NCBI RefSeq assembly: GCF_029760955.1
Contig: NZ_CP121682.1
Location: forward strand, 2,666,001 to 2,730,000
Direction of reading: 5' to 3'
Length of the DNA: 64,000 nucleotides
DNA from: Streptomyces cathayae
GTDB taxonomy: Bacteria; Actinomycetota; Actinomycetes; Streptomycetales; Streptomycetaceae
Positions 51,750 to 60,559 of this stretch are shown here, one piece after another. Under the pieces are notes generated by a model that was not told the DNA's origin, ran no database searches, and worked only from the letters and a program-made list of their open reading frames with translations. Within the stretch, counting starts at the first letter, position 1; the number at the start of each line of letters is the position of its first letter. The position numbers and the translations under genes were made by a program.

Positions 51750-54700
51750 TCACTCGACCACGTGCCGCCCCTCGGGCCGGGCGCTGCACGAGGCCTGGAA
51801 GGCGCAGTGGGCGCAGTGCTGGCCGGTGCTCGGGGTGAAGCGTTCGTCGAGGACCTTGCCGGCCGCCGTGGCGAGCAGGTCGCCGACCCACTCCCCCTCC
51901 AGCGGCTGCTGGGCCTGCACCTTGGGCAGGGTCTCCCCGCCGTCCCGTCCGGCGGCGCCCTGGCGCAGCTGGACCAGCTCGGCACCCCCCGTCTCGGGGC
52001 GTTTGCCGTCGAACACCTCGTCGACTGCGCCCTCCTGGACGGCGAGCTGGTAGACGGCGAGCTGGGGGTGGCGGGCCACCTCGGCGGAGCTGGGGGCCTG
52101 TTTCCCGGTCTTGAAGTCGACGACGTAGGCGCGGCCCTCGCCGTCGGTCTCGACGCGGTCCATCTGGCCGCGGATGCGGACCTCGTAGTCGCCGGCCGCG
52201 AGGCTCACGTCGAAGTCGTGCTCGCTGGCCACCGGGGTGCGTCCGGCGCGGTCCATGACGTGCCACTGCAGGAAGCGTTCGAGTGCCACGCGCGCGTTCT
52301 GCTTCTCCTGCTGCGACTTCCACGGTGCGTCGAAGGCGAGCGCGTTCCACACGGAGTCGAGGCGTTCCATGAGGACGGCGAGGTCGGCCGGGGTGTGCCC
52401 GGAGGCCACCTCGTCGGCGAGGACGTGCACCACGTTGCCGAAGCCCTGGGCGGCGGTCGCGGGTGCGTCGGCCTTCACCTCCCGGCCGAGGAACCACTGC
52501 AGGGCGCAGGTGTGGGCGAGCTGGTCCAGGGCGCTGCCGGAGAGCACGACGGGCTGGTCGCGGCTGCGCAGCGGCACCTTGCTCCGGGTGGGTTCGTACA
52601 TGCCCCACCAGCGGTAGGGGTGGGCGGACGGCACCAGGGGGCGTCCGTCCTCGTCGGCGAGGGCGGCGAGCCGGGCGAGCCGGTGGGCGGCGGCCTCCCT
52701 GAGGGTGTCGGAGACGCGCGGGTCGACCGTGGTGGCGCGCAGTTCGGCGACGAGCGCGGCGACGGACAGCGGGCGGCGCGGGCGGCCGGTGACGTCCTTG
52801 GGCTCGACGCCGAGTTCGGTCAGGAAGCGGGAGGGCTGGTCGCCGTCGTCGGCGGGGGCCTTCACGGCCGTCACGACGAGGCGTTCCCGCGCGCGGGTGG
52901 CCGCCACGTAGAACAGCCGGCGTTCCTCGGCGAGGAGCGCGCCGGGGGTGAGCGGTTCGGCGAGTCCGTCGCGGCCGATGCGGTCGGCCTCCAGCAGGGA
53001 GCCGCGGCGGCGCAGGTCGGGCCAGAGGCCCTCCTGGACGCCGGCCACGACGACCAGCCGCCACTCCAGGCCCTTGGCGCGGTGCGCGGTCATCAGGCGT
53101 ACGGCGTCGGGGCGTACGGCGCGTCGGGTGAGGGTGTCGGCGGCGATGTCCTCGGCGTCGATCTCCTCCAGGAAGTTCAGGGCGCCCCGGCCGCCGATGC
53201 GTTCCTCGGCGCGGGCGGCGGTCGCGAACAGGGCGCACACCGCGTCGAGGTCCCGGTCGGCGTGGCGTCCGGCGGCGCCGCCCCGGCGGGCGGCGCGTTC
53301 CAGGCGTGCGGGCCACGGGGTGCCGTCCCACAGGTCCCACAGCGCCTCCTCGGCGGTGCCGCCGTCGGCGAGGCGTGCGCGGGCCGTGCGCAGCAGCGCG
53401 CCGAGCCGCTGGGCGCCGCGCGCGTACGTGGGGTCGTGCACGACCAGCCGCTCGGGTTCGGCCAGCGCGCGTGCGAGGAGTTCGTCCGAGGGCGGTGGCA
53501 GGGGGTTGCCCGCGGCCCGCTCCTCCTCGCGCAGGGCCCGGCCGAGGCGGCGCAGGTCCGCGGCGTCCATGCCGGCGAGGGGGGAGGTGAGCAGGGTGAG
53601 GGCGGTTTCGGTGTCGAGCCAGCGGGGCTCTTGCCGGACCTGCTCCTGCGGCTGCTCCTGCTCCTGTCCCTGCCCCGGCTCCGGGTTCCGTCCCCTCTCC
53701 TGCTCCTGCTCCCGCTCTCGTCCCGGGCCGTCGGCCGCCTCCGCCGTCGCCACCGCCCGCAGGGCCGTCAGCAGCGGGGTCACCGCCGGTTCGTGGCGCA
53801 GGGGGAGGTCGTCGCCGTCGACGTCCACCGGGACGCCGGCCGAGGTGAGGGCGCGGCGGACGACGGGGAGGGTGCGGGAGCCGGCCCGCACCAGGACGGC
53901 CATGTCGCTCCAGGCGACGCCGTCCTCCAGGTGGGCCCTGCGCAGGATGTCGGCGATGTTGTCCAGTTCCGTACCGGGGGTCGGGTACGTGTAGACCTCG
54001 GCCCGGCCGCCGTCCCGGGCCGGTGTGAGTTCCCGGTGGGCGCGGACCTTCTCGGCGGGGAGGCGGGTCAGCGGCATGCGCTGGGTGACCAGGCGGGTGG
54101 CGGACAGCAGGGCCGCGCCGGAGCGGCGCGAGACCCGGAGCACCTCGACCGGGGCCGGGCGGCCGTCCGCGCGGGGGAACGCCTCGGGGAAGTCCAGGAT
54201 GCCGTTCACGTCCGCGCCCCGGAAGGCGTAGATCGACTGGTCCGGGTCGCCGAACGCGACCAGGGTGCGGCCGCCGCCGGCCAGCGCGTGCAGCAGTCGC
54301 ACCTGGGCCGGGTCGGTGTCCTGGTACTCGTCGACGTACACGGCGTCGTACCGCGCGGCGAGCTGCCGGGCGATCTCGGGGCGGCGGGCGAGGAGCACCG
54401 CGCGGTGGACCAGTTCGGCGTAGTCGAGCACGCCCTGCAGGTCGAGGACGTCGAGGTACTCGGCGAGGAAGGCGGAGGCGGCACGCCAGTCGGGGCGTCC
54501 GATGCGGCGGGCGAAGGCGTCCAGGGCGTCGGGGCCGAGGCCCAGTTCACGGCTGCGGGCGAGCACCGCGCGGACCTCGTCGGCGAAGCCGCGGGTGGTC
54601 AGGCAGGCCCGCAGTTCGTCCGGCCAGCGCACGTGTGCCAGACCGAGGCGTTCGAGGTCCGTCTGGCCGGCCAGCAGCTCACGGACGGTGACGTCCTGTT

Positions 54701-55130
54701 CGGGGCCCGAGAGCAGGCGCAGCGGTTCCACGAAGAGATCGCTGTCCTGGTGGGCGCGGATCAGGGCGTAGCAGAACGAGTGGAACGTGGTCGCCTGCGG
54801 GGCGCGTGCGGCTCCTGTCCGCAGGGCCATGCGGTCGCGCAGCTCGACGGCCGCCCGGCGGCTGAACGTCAGCACGAGGATGCGTTCGGCATCACCTCCA
54901 CGGGCGATACGCGCGGCCACGGACTCGACGAGCGTGGTCGTTTTCCCGGTGCCCGGACCTGCGAGAACGATCATCGGTCCGGTCTCGTGGTCAACCACGG
55001 AGCGCTGCGCGGCGTCCAGTCGTGGGGGAGTCTTGCGAGCCGGCGGGGTACGGACCAGCCGATGAGCGCCACGGGCCCCCCGCCGCACCTGGGGGTGCGA
55101 CAGGCCGTTGGTGGAGAAAGAGGAGCTCAC
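51750..55130 (-). CDS. UvrD-like helicase with RecB-type nuclease domain and Fe-S cysteines (AdnAB-like subunit)
   Basis: 1126 residues from GTG 55130 (VSSSFSTNGLSHPQVRRG). Walker A AGPGTGKT (57-64), VDEYQDTDPAQVRLLHAL, QSIYAFRGADVNGILDF, AATRARERLVV. C-terminal nuclease: VRIRGQMDRVETDGEG, YVVDFKTGKQA, HPQLAVYQLAV. Cysteines in HTCALQWF and CAHCAFQASC fit the iron-sulfur staple of AddB-type nucleases. A Gln/Glu-rich low-complexity insert (EREQEQERGRNPEPGQGQ) sits near residue 470. Upstream member of the two-gene AdnAB-like operon; which subunit equals AdnA or AdnB is not certain. Confidence 0.9.
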   Translation of the reverse strand: MSSSFSTNGLSHPQVRRGARGAHRLVRTPPARKTPPRLDAAQRSVVDHETGPMIVLAGPGTGKTTTLVESVAARIARGGDAERILVLTFSRRAAVELRDRMALRTGAARAPQATTFHSFCYALIRAHQDSDLFVEPLRLLSGPEQDVTVRELLAGQTDLERLGLAHVRWPDELRACLTTRGFADEVRAVLARSRELGLGPDALDAFARRIGRPDWRAASAFLAEYLDVLDLQGVLDYAELVHRAVLLARRPEIARQLAARYDAVYVDEYQDTDPAQVRLLHALAGGGRTLVAFGDPDQSIYAFRGADVNGILDFPEAFPRADGRPAPVEVLRVSRRSGAALLSATRLVTQRMPLTRLPAEKVRAHRELTPARDGGRAEVYTYPTPGTELDNIADILRRAHLEDGVAWSDMAVLVRAGSRTLPVVRRALTSAGVPVDVDGDDLPLRHEPAVTPLLTALRAVATAEAADGPGREREQEQERGRNPEPGQGQEQEQPQEQVRQEPRWLDTETALTLLTSPLAGMDAADLRRLGRALREEERAAGNPLPPPSDELLARALAEPERLVVHDPTYARGAQRLGALLRTARARLADGGTAEEALWDLWDGTPWPARLERAARRGGAAGRHADRDLDAVCALFATAARAEERIGGRGALNFLEEIDAEDIAADTLTRRAVRPDAVRLMTAHRAKGLEWRLVVVAGVQEGLWPDLRRRGSLLEADRIGRDGLAEPLTPGALLAEERRLFYVAATRARERLVVTAVKAPADDGDQPSRFLTELGVEPKDVTGRPRRPLSVAALVAELRATTVDPRVSDTLREAAAHRLARLAALADEDGRPLVPSAHPYRWWGMYEPTRSKVPLRSRDQPVVLSGSALDQLAHTCALQWFLGREVKADAPATAAQGFGNVVHVLADEVASGHTPADLAVLMERLDSVWNALAFDAPWKSQQEKQNARVALERFLQWHVMDRAGRTPVASEHDFDVSLAAGDYEVRIRGQMDRVETDGEGRAYVVDFKTGKQAPSSAEVARHPQLAVYQLAVQEGAVDEVFDGKRPETGGAELVQLRQGAAGRDGGETLPKVQAQQPLEGEWVGDLLATAAGKVLDERFTPSTGQHCAHCAFQASCSARPEGRHVVE

Positions 55131-55348
55131 GTGGTTCGCCGGTCCTGGTGGGTGTGCTGGTTGCCGTTCCACCGTGTGGGGTGGGCGGTGGCCGCGGGGT
55201 CGGAGAGACACCTGCTGGTGACGCTAGACCGACGGGGAGTGCGGAAGCAGGGCCTCCGTATTTTCCCTCCCGACGCTCGCGGCACGCGTGTCACTCGCCC
55301 CACGAACGTACGTCATGGCACGGTCGTGCCCCGTTTCCCCCATACGGA

Positions 55349-55771
55349 TCACAGGTCGCACGGCGGTGTGTCCGATGCCGGAAGCTGGCTGGTGTGACCC
55401 TCCCCGTGGCCGCCGTCCCACCGTGCGCGCCTCATCTCGAGGCGCGGCTGGTGTCCTTCCGCGGCCCGGCTCGCCTCCTTGAGCGGAGTGCCCTCCGCGC
55501 GGTAGTGGCCGAGGGCTCTCAGCTCGTGTCCCGGCAGCAGCACACCGTCCGCGCGGACGACACGCCACCACGGGACGGCTCCGCCGTAGAGCGCCATCAC
55601 ACGTCCCACCTGGCGCGGGCCGCCCTCCCCCAGCCACTCGGCCACGTCGCCGTACGTCATGACGCGGCCCGGCGGGATCCGCTCGGCCACCTCGAGGACC
55701 CGCTCGGCGTACTCGGGCAGGGCGTCCGCGTGCCGGGGGCCGGTGCCGGACGGGAGGCTCTCCTGACTCAT
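55349..55771 (-). CDS. alkyltransferase-like protein (MGMT family, no reactive cysteine)
   Basis: 140 residues from ATG 55771 (MSQESLPSGTGPRHADALPE); an in-frame ATG at 55780 is possible. The MGMT DNA-binding domain is intact: YAERVLEVAERIPPGRVMTY, GDVAEWLGEGGPRQVGRVMA. The active-site segment reads AVPWWRVVRADG: W68 stands where repair enzymes have the methyl-accepting cysteine of PCHR. So it belongs to the ATL group, which binds O6-alkylguanine and hands it to nucleotide excision repair. Long open frames continuing upstream are antisense to the next gene and are not used. Confidence 0.9.
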   Translation of the reverse strand: MSQESLPSGTGPRHADALPEYAERVLEVAERIPPGRVMTYGDVAEWLGEGGPRQVGRVMALYGGAVPWWRVVRADGVLLPGHELRALGHYRAEGTPLKEASRAAEGHQPRLEMRRARWDGGHGEGHTSQLPASDTPPCDL

Positions 55772-55969
55772 CCGACCCATCCTGCACCACCCCACCGACA
55801 ACGCGGCCGACCGTGTGACGGGTACGCGCGCGTGCGTATGCCTCGCCCGGGGACCGCGCTTCGGGCAGACTGTGCGGCTCCGCAGGGGGACCCTGATGCC
55901 CCCTTGTGGCGGTACGGCATGCCACCATCGTGCGGGTGGTGACTGGTGATACGAGAGCAAGAAGAGGCG

Positions 55970-58798
55970 ATGGAACAGCAGGGTGCGCACCCCGGGGACG
56001 CGGCGGGCACCTCTGACGCCTCGTCGCATCCGGACACCGGGAACACCGGCCCGCAGGACGCCGACGCGCAGGCCGCCGGCACCGAGGCGGTGGGAAAGCA
56101 GGCCGCTCCGGGCCCTCCCGACGGCACGGACAGGACAGACAAAACGGAAGGGGCGGGCGGCGCCGGCGTCACCGATCCGGCGCACAGCGACGAGGTCGAG
56201 GGCGACGAGCCCCTGCTCCCCGCGCGCGTGCACCGCCCGTCCGATCTCATGCGACTGCTCGTCGGTGTACTCGCCGTCGGGGCCCTGCTGGCGGTCGCCG
56301 CCTTCGCCCACGGCACCACCTCGGGGCTGGAACAGGACATCACCAAGGGCACCGGCCAGGCGCCCGACCTGCTCATCAAGATCGCCGGTCTGGCCTCCAG
56401 CATCGCGATCCTGCTCGTACCGGTGGCCTTCGCCATCGAACGGCTGATCAAACGGGACGGACTGCGCATCGCCGACGGGGTGCTCGCCGCCGTCCTCGCG
56501 CACGGCGTGACACTCGCCACCGACCTGTGGGTCGCGCGGGCCGCACCCGGCTCGATCCAGGATGCGCTGACCCAGCCCTCCCCCGGCGACATACACGTTC
56601 TCACCGACCCGGTGCACGGCTACCTGGCTCCGGTCATCGCCTACATGACGGCCGTCGGCATGTCCCGCAGACCCAGATGGCGCACGGTGCTGTGGGTCGT
56701 GCTGCTTCTCGACGCCTTCTCGATGCTCGTCACCGGGTACACGACTCCGTTCTCCATCATCCTGACGGTGCTGATCGGCTGGACCGTCGCCTACGGCACC
56801 CTCTACGCGGTCGGTTCGCCCAATGTGCGCCCCACCGGACAGACCCTGATGGCGGGCCTGCGGACCGTCGGCTTCCGTCCCGTGAGCGCGTCCCGCCAGG
56901 AAGCCCCGGACGCCGTCGAGGCCGGGGACCGGGGCCGCCGCTACTTCGTCACCCTGGAGGACGGTCCGCCGCTGGACGTGACGGTGGTCGACCGTGAGCA
57001 GCAGGCACAGGGCTTCTTCTACCGCACGTGGCGCAATCTGACCCTGCGCGGCTTCGCCACCCGCAGCAGTCTCCAGTCCCTGCGCCAGGCGCTGGAGCAG
57101 GAGGCGCTGCTGGCGTACGCGGCCATCGCGGCCGGTGCCAACGCGCCCAAGCTGATCGCGACCTCCGAGCTCGGCCCCGACGCGGTGATGCTCGTCTACG
57201 AGCACAGCGGCGGGCGCGCCCTGGACTCGCTGCCGGACGAGGAGATCACCGACGAGCTGCTGCGCGGCGCCTGGCGTCAGGTGCAGGCGTTGCAGTCCCG
57301 CCGGATCGCGCACCGCAGGCTGGTCGGTGACGCGATCCTGGTGGATCGTTCCGGCAAGGTGATCCTCACCGACCTGCGCGTCGGTGAGATCGCCGCCGGC
57401 GATCTGCTGCTGCGCATGGACGTCTCCCAGCTGCTGGTGACCCTCGGGCTCAGGGTGGGCGCCGAACGGGCGGTGGCCTCCGCGCTGAGCGTGCTCGGCC
57501 CCGACGCCGTGGCGGACTGCCTGCCGATGCTCCAGCCCATCGCGCTGAGCCGCTCCACCCGCGGGACCCTGCGCCGGCTCGCCCGGGAACGGGCGCACCG
57601 CGACCGTGAGGCGGTCCTGGAGGCCTCCCGGCAGGCCAAGCTGCTCCGCGCGGAACAGGCCGCGGCGGACCAGGCCGAGGGGCCTGCGACCGGGTCCACC
57701 GCGGCCGGGAAGCCGGACAAGAAGACCGTGCGGGCGGAGCAGCGGGCCGAGAAGCGGGCCATCGACGAGGCGCTGGAGGAGGCCCGCGAGGAGGACCTGC
57801 TCACGCAGATCCGGCACGAGGTGCTGCGGATCAGGCCGCAGGCGCCGGTGGAGCCGGCCCGGCTGGAGCGGGTGCGTCCGCGCACGCTGATCAGTTTCAT
57901 CGCCGGTGCCATCGGCGGGTACTTCCTGCTGACGCAGCTCACCCACATCGAGTTCGGGCCGCTGATCTCCAACGCGGAGTGGGGCTGGGTGGTGGCGGCC
58001 GTGCTGTTCTCGGCGGCCAGCTACTTCGCCGCCGCCCTGGCGCTGCTGGGGTTCGTCCCGGAGCGGGTGCCGTTCGTCAGGACGGTGGCGGCGCAGGTCG
58101 CCGGTTCCTTCGTGAAGATCGTCGCCCCGGCGGCGGTGGGCGGTGTCGCCCTGAACACCCGGTTCCTCCAGCGTGCCGGGGTGCGGCCGGGACTCGCCGT
58201 GGCCAGTGTCGGCGCCTCGCAGTTGTTCGGGCTGGGCTGCCACATCCTGATGCTGCTGGCGTTCGGTTATCTGACCGGGACCGAGAAGACGCCCTCACTG
58301 TCGCCGTCCCGCACGGTCATCGCGGGTCTGCTGACGGTGGCGGTGCTGGTGCTCGTGGTGACCTCGGTGCCGTTCCTGCGGAAGTTCGTCGTCACGCGCG
58401 TGCGGTCGCTGTTCGCGGGTGTCGTGCCGCGGATGCTCGACGTGCTGCAGCGTCCGCAGAAGCTGGCCACCGGCATCGGCGGCATGCTGCTGCTGACCGC
58501 CTGCTTCGTGCTGTGCCTGTACGCCTCCGTCCGGGCGTTCGGCGACGGGACGACGTCGGTCAGCCTCGCCGGCGTGGCGGTGGTCTTCCTCGCGGGCAAC
58601 GCGCTGGGGTCGGCGGCTCCCACCCCGGGAGGTGTGGGCGCGGTCGAGGCGACCCTGACGGTCGGTCTGATCGCGGTCGGTCTGCCCAGCGAGGTCGCCG
58701 CGCCGGCGGTGCTGCTGTTCCGGCTGCTGACGCTGTGGCTGCCGGTGCTCCCGGGCTGGCTGGCCTTCAACCACCTCACCCGCAAGGAAGCGCTGTAG
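55970..58798 (+). CDS. membrane protein: kinase-like domain fused to UPF0104/LPG-synthase-type flippase domain
   Basis: 942 residues from ATG 55970 (AAGAGG site). 1-90: acidic disordered region. About 92-285: six membrane helices. About 320-500: protein-kinase-like domain with HRRLVGDAILVD (448-459) where the catalytic Asp and Asn of HRDLxxxN are replaced by Arg450 and Ala455, and DLR at 468-470 in place of DFG, so inactive as a classical kinase. 560-615: charged coiled-coil-like linker. About 636-935: lysylphosphatidylglycerol-synthase-TM/flippase type helices (APAAVGGVALNTRFLQRAGV, PTPGGVGAVEATLTVGLIAV). A lipid-transport role regulated by the kinase-like module is inferred. Confidence 0.88.
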   Translation: MEQQGAHPGDAAGTSDASSHPDTGNTGPQDADAQAAGTEAVGKQAAPGPPDGTDRTDKTEGAGGAGVTDPAHSDEVEGDEPLLPARVHRPSDLMRLLVGVLAVGALLAVAAFAHGTTSGLEQDITKGTGQAPDLLIKIAGLASSIAILLVPVAFAIERLIKRDGLRIADGVLAAVLAHGVTLATDLWVARAAPGSIQDALTQPSPGDIHVLTDPVHGYLAPVIAYMTAVGMSRRPRWRTVLWVVLLLDAFSMLVTGYTTPFSIILTVLIGWTVAYGTLYAVGSPNVRPTGQTLMAGLRTVGFRPVSASRQEAPDAVEAGDRGRRYFVTLEDGPPLDVTVVDREQQAQGFFYRTWRNLTLRGFATRSSLQSLRQALEQEALLAYAAIAAGANAPKLIATSELGPDAVMLVYEHSGGRALDSLPDEEITDELLRGAWRQVQALQSRRIAHRRLVGDAILVDRSGKVILTDLRVGEIAAGDLLLRMDVSQLLVTLGLRVGAERAVASALSVLGPDAVADCLPMLQPIALSRSTRGTLRRLARERAHRDREAVLEASRQAKLLRAEQAAADQAEGPATGSTAAGKPDKKTVRAEQRAEKRAIDEALEEAREEDLLTQIRHEVLRIRPQAPVEPARLERVRPRTLISFIAGAIGGYFLLTQLTHIEFGPLISNAEWGWVVAAVLFSAASYFAAALALLGFVPERVPFVRTVAAQVAGSFVKIVAPAAVGGVALNTRFLQRAGVRPGLAVASVGASQLFGLGCHILMLLAFGYLTGTEKTPSLSPSRTVIAGLLTVAVLVLVVTSVPFLRKFVVTRVRSLFAGVVPRMLDVLQRPQKLATGIGGMLLLTACFVLCLYASVRAFGDGTTSVSLAGVAVVFLAGNALGSAAPTPGGVGAVEATLTVGLIAVGLPSEVAAPAVLLFRLLTLWLPVLPGWLAFNHLTRKEAL

Positions 58799-58893
58799 TC
58801 CGCTGTCAACCGCTGTGGTCCGCTGCGGCTCAAGGAGGCGCGCCAAACGGGGACCGTCTGCTCCTGTTCCCCGCGAAATAGCAGGTCAGAGGG

Positions 58894-58902
58894 TTATCCA
58901 CA
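58894..58902 (+). other. DnaA-box-like nonamer
   Basis: Exact TTATCCACA, the E. coli-type DnaA box, in the short intergenic region before the secreted hydrolase gene. Confidence 0.45.
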
Positions 58903-58991
58903 GGTTTCCCGCACGAACCCGGGATCTGCCTACCATGGCCTGACCGCCATCCGCCGCACGGCGCGGACGGCCCGCGAGGGGGATGTGGCAC

Positions 58992-60467
58992 ATGACGCGT
59001 TTCGCACGGTGGACGGCTCTGGCGGTCTCCGCCGCGCTCCTGGCGGCGGGGTGCAGCGGCGGCTCGTCCGATGACGAGAGGGACGGGACGGCGTTCGGCT
59101 GGGGGCGCTGCGAGGCCTCCGACGGCGCGCCCGCACCCGGCGCCGACTGGCAGTGCGGCACGCTCGAGGTGCCGCTCGACTGGGCGAAACCGGACGGCGA
59201 GACGATCGAACTGGCCCTGATCCGGGCGAAGGCCACGGGGGACGACCGCCTCGGGTCACTGCTGTTCAACTTCGGCGGCCCCGGCGGCTCCGGCGTGTCG
59301 ATGATGCCCGCCTACGCCCCGAACGTCTCGAAGCTGCGTGAGCGGTACGACCTGGTGAGCTGGGACCCGCGGGGAGTGGCCGCCAGCGAGGGCGTCCGCT
59401 GCCGGGAGGACGAGGAGATCCAGGCGGCCGAGTCGGTGGACACCACCCCGGACACCCCGGCCGAGGAGCGGGCCTACTTCCGGGACGCCGCGGACTTCGG
59501 GCAGGGCTGCCAGGAGGCGGCCGGAAAGCTGCTGGCACACGTGTCGACCACCGACACCGCCCGCGACCTGGACCGCATCCGGCGGACGCTCGGCGACGAC
59601 AGGCTGAACTACTTCGGGATCTCGTACGGCACCGAGCTCGGCGGGGTCTACGCCCACCTGTTCCCCGAGAAGGTGGGCCGGATGAACCTCGACGCGGTCG
59701 TCGACCCGACCGCCGACACGATGGGGCACGCCAAGAACCAGGCGCGCGGTTTCCAGCGCGCGCTGGAGAACTATCTGAGGTCCACCGGCCGGGATCCCGA
59801 GCAGGGGACCCGTGAGATCGCCCAGCTGCTGGACCGGATCGACGCCGAGCCGCTGCCCACGTCCTCGGCCGGCCGGGAACTGACCCAGACGCTGGCGCTG
59901 ACCGGCATCGTCCTCCCGCTGTACACCAAGGAGGGCTGGCCCGCGCTGACCGGTGCCCTGCAGGCCGCGGAAAAGGGAGACGGCTCGGCACTCCTCGCCC
60001 TGGCCGACGGCTACAACGAGCGCGACGCGTCGGGCCGCTACAGCACGACGACCCACTCGCAGCGGGTCATATCGTGCTCGGACGCCAAGCAGCGGCCGAC
60101 GGCGGCGCAGACGAAGAAGCTGCTGCCGGAGTTCGAGCGGATCTCGCCGGTGTTCGGGCCGTTCCTCGGCTGGGACACGGCGGGCTGGTGCCACGACTGG
60201 CCGGTGCCGGGCCGACACGACACCCCGGAGGTGAGCGCGCCGGGCGCGGCGCCGATCCTGGTGATCGGCAACACCGGCGACCCGGCCACCCCGTACGAGG
60301 GTGCCCGGCGGATGGCGGACGAGCTGGGCGAGGACGTGGGGGTCGTGCTCACCTGGAAGGGCGAGGGCCACGGCGCGTACGGCAGTGGGAGCGACTGCGT
60401 CGACTCCACCGTGAACGCGTATCTGCTGGACGGCACGGTGCCGAAGGACGGCAAGGTCTGCTCATGA
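58992..60467 (+). CDS. secreted lipoprotein alpha/beta hydrolase, tripeptidyl-aminopeptidase (TAP) type
   Basis: 491 residues from ATG 58992, chosen because GAGGGGG lies nine bases upstream; ATG 58983 abuts that site. Signal peptide with lipobox ALLAAGC (C21), so anchored to the outer face of the membrane. Alpha/beta hydrolase marks: FNFGGPGGSGVSM, nucleophile elbow YFGISYGTELG, acid in VIGNTGDPATPYEGARR, histidine in GEGHGAYGSG. The TAP-like C-terminal domain (S33 family) suggests release of peptides from protein N-termini. Convergent to moeZ, separated by a terminator. Confidence 0.9.
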   Translation: MTRFARWTALAVSAALLAAGCSGGSSDDERDGTAFGWGRCEASDGAPAPGADWQCGTLEVPLDWAKPDGETIELALIRAKATGDDRLGSLLFNFGGPGGSGVSMMPAYAPNVSKLRERYDLVSWDPRGVAASEGVRCREDEEIQAAESVDTTPDTPAEERAYFRDAADFGQGCQEAAGKLLAHVSTTDTARDLDRIRRTLGDDRLNYFGISYGTELGGVYAHLFPEKVGRMNLDAVVDPTADTMGHAKNQARGFQRALENYLRSTGRDPEQGTREIAQLLDRIDAEPLPTSSAGRELTQTLALTGIVLPLYTKEGWPALTGALQAAEKGDGSALLALADGYNERDASGRYSTTTHSQRVISCSDAKQRPTAAQTKKLLPEFERISPVFGPFLGWDTAGWCHDWPVPGRHDTPEVSAPGAAPILVIGNTGDPATPYEGARRMADELGEDVGVVLTWKGEGHGAYGSGSDCVDSTVNAYLLDGTVPKDGKVCS

Positions 60468-60470
60468 CGA

Positions 60471-60513
60471 CGGCGGGGGTCTCACGCACCCGTGGTGCGC
60501 GAGACCCCCGCCT
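60471..60513. terminator. terminator between the hydrolase and moeZ
   Basis: GGCGGGGGTCTC (60472-60483) pairs with GAGACCCCCGCC (60501-60512), with an inner CGCACC/GGTGCG stem. It lies between convergent genes. Confidence 0.85.
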
Positions 60514-60559
60514 CGGTCTCTCGTCCGGATCAGGCCGGCATCGCGGTGGTGGACCGGGG

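Noticed and set aside
51762..55397. Very long open frame on the plus strand opposite the helicase-nuclease gene
   Set aside because: It is antisense to a well-supported gene, has no recognisable domain and is explained by high third-position GC.
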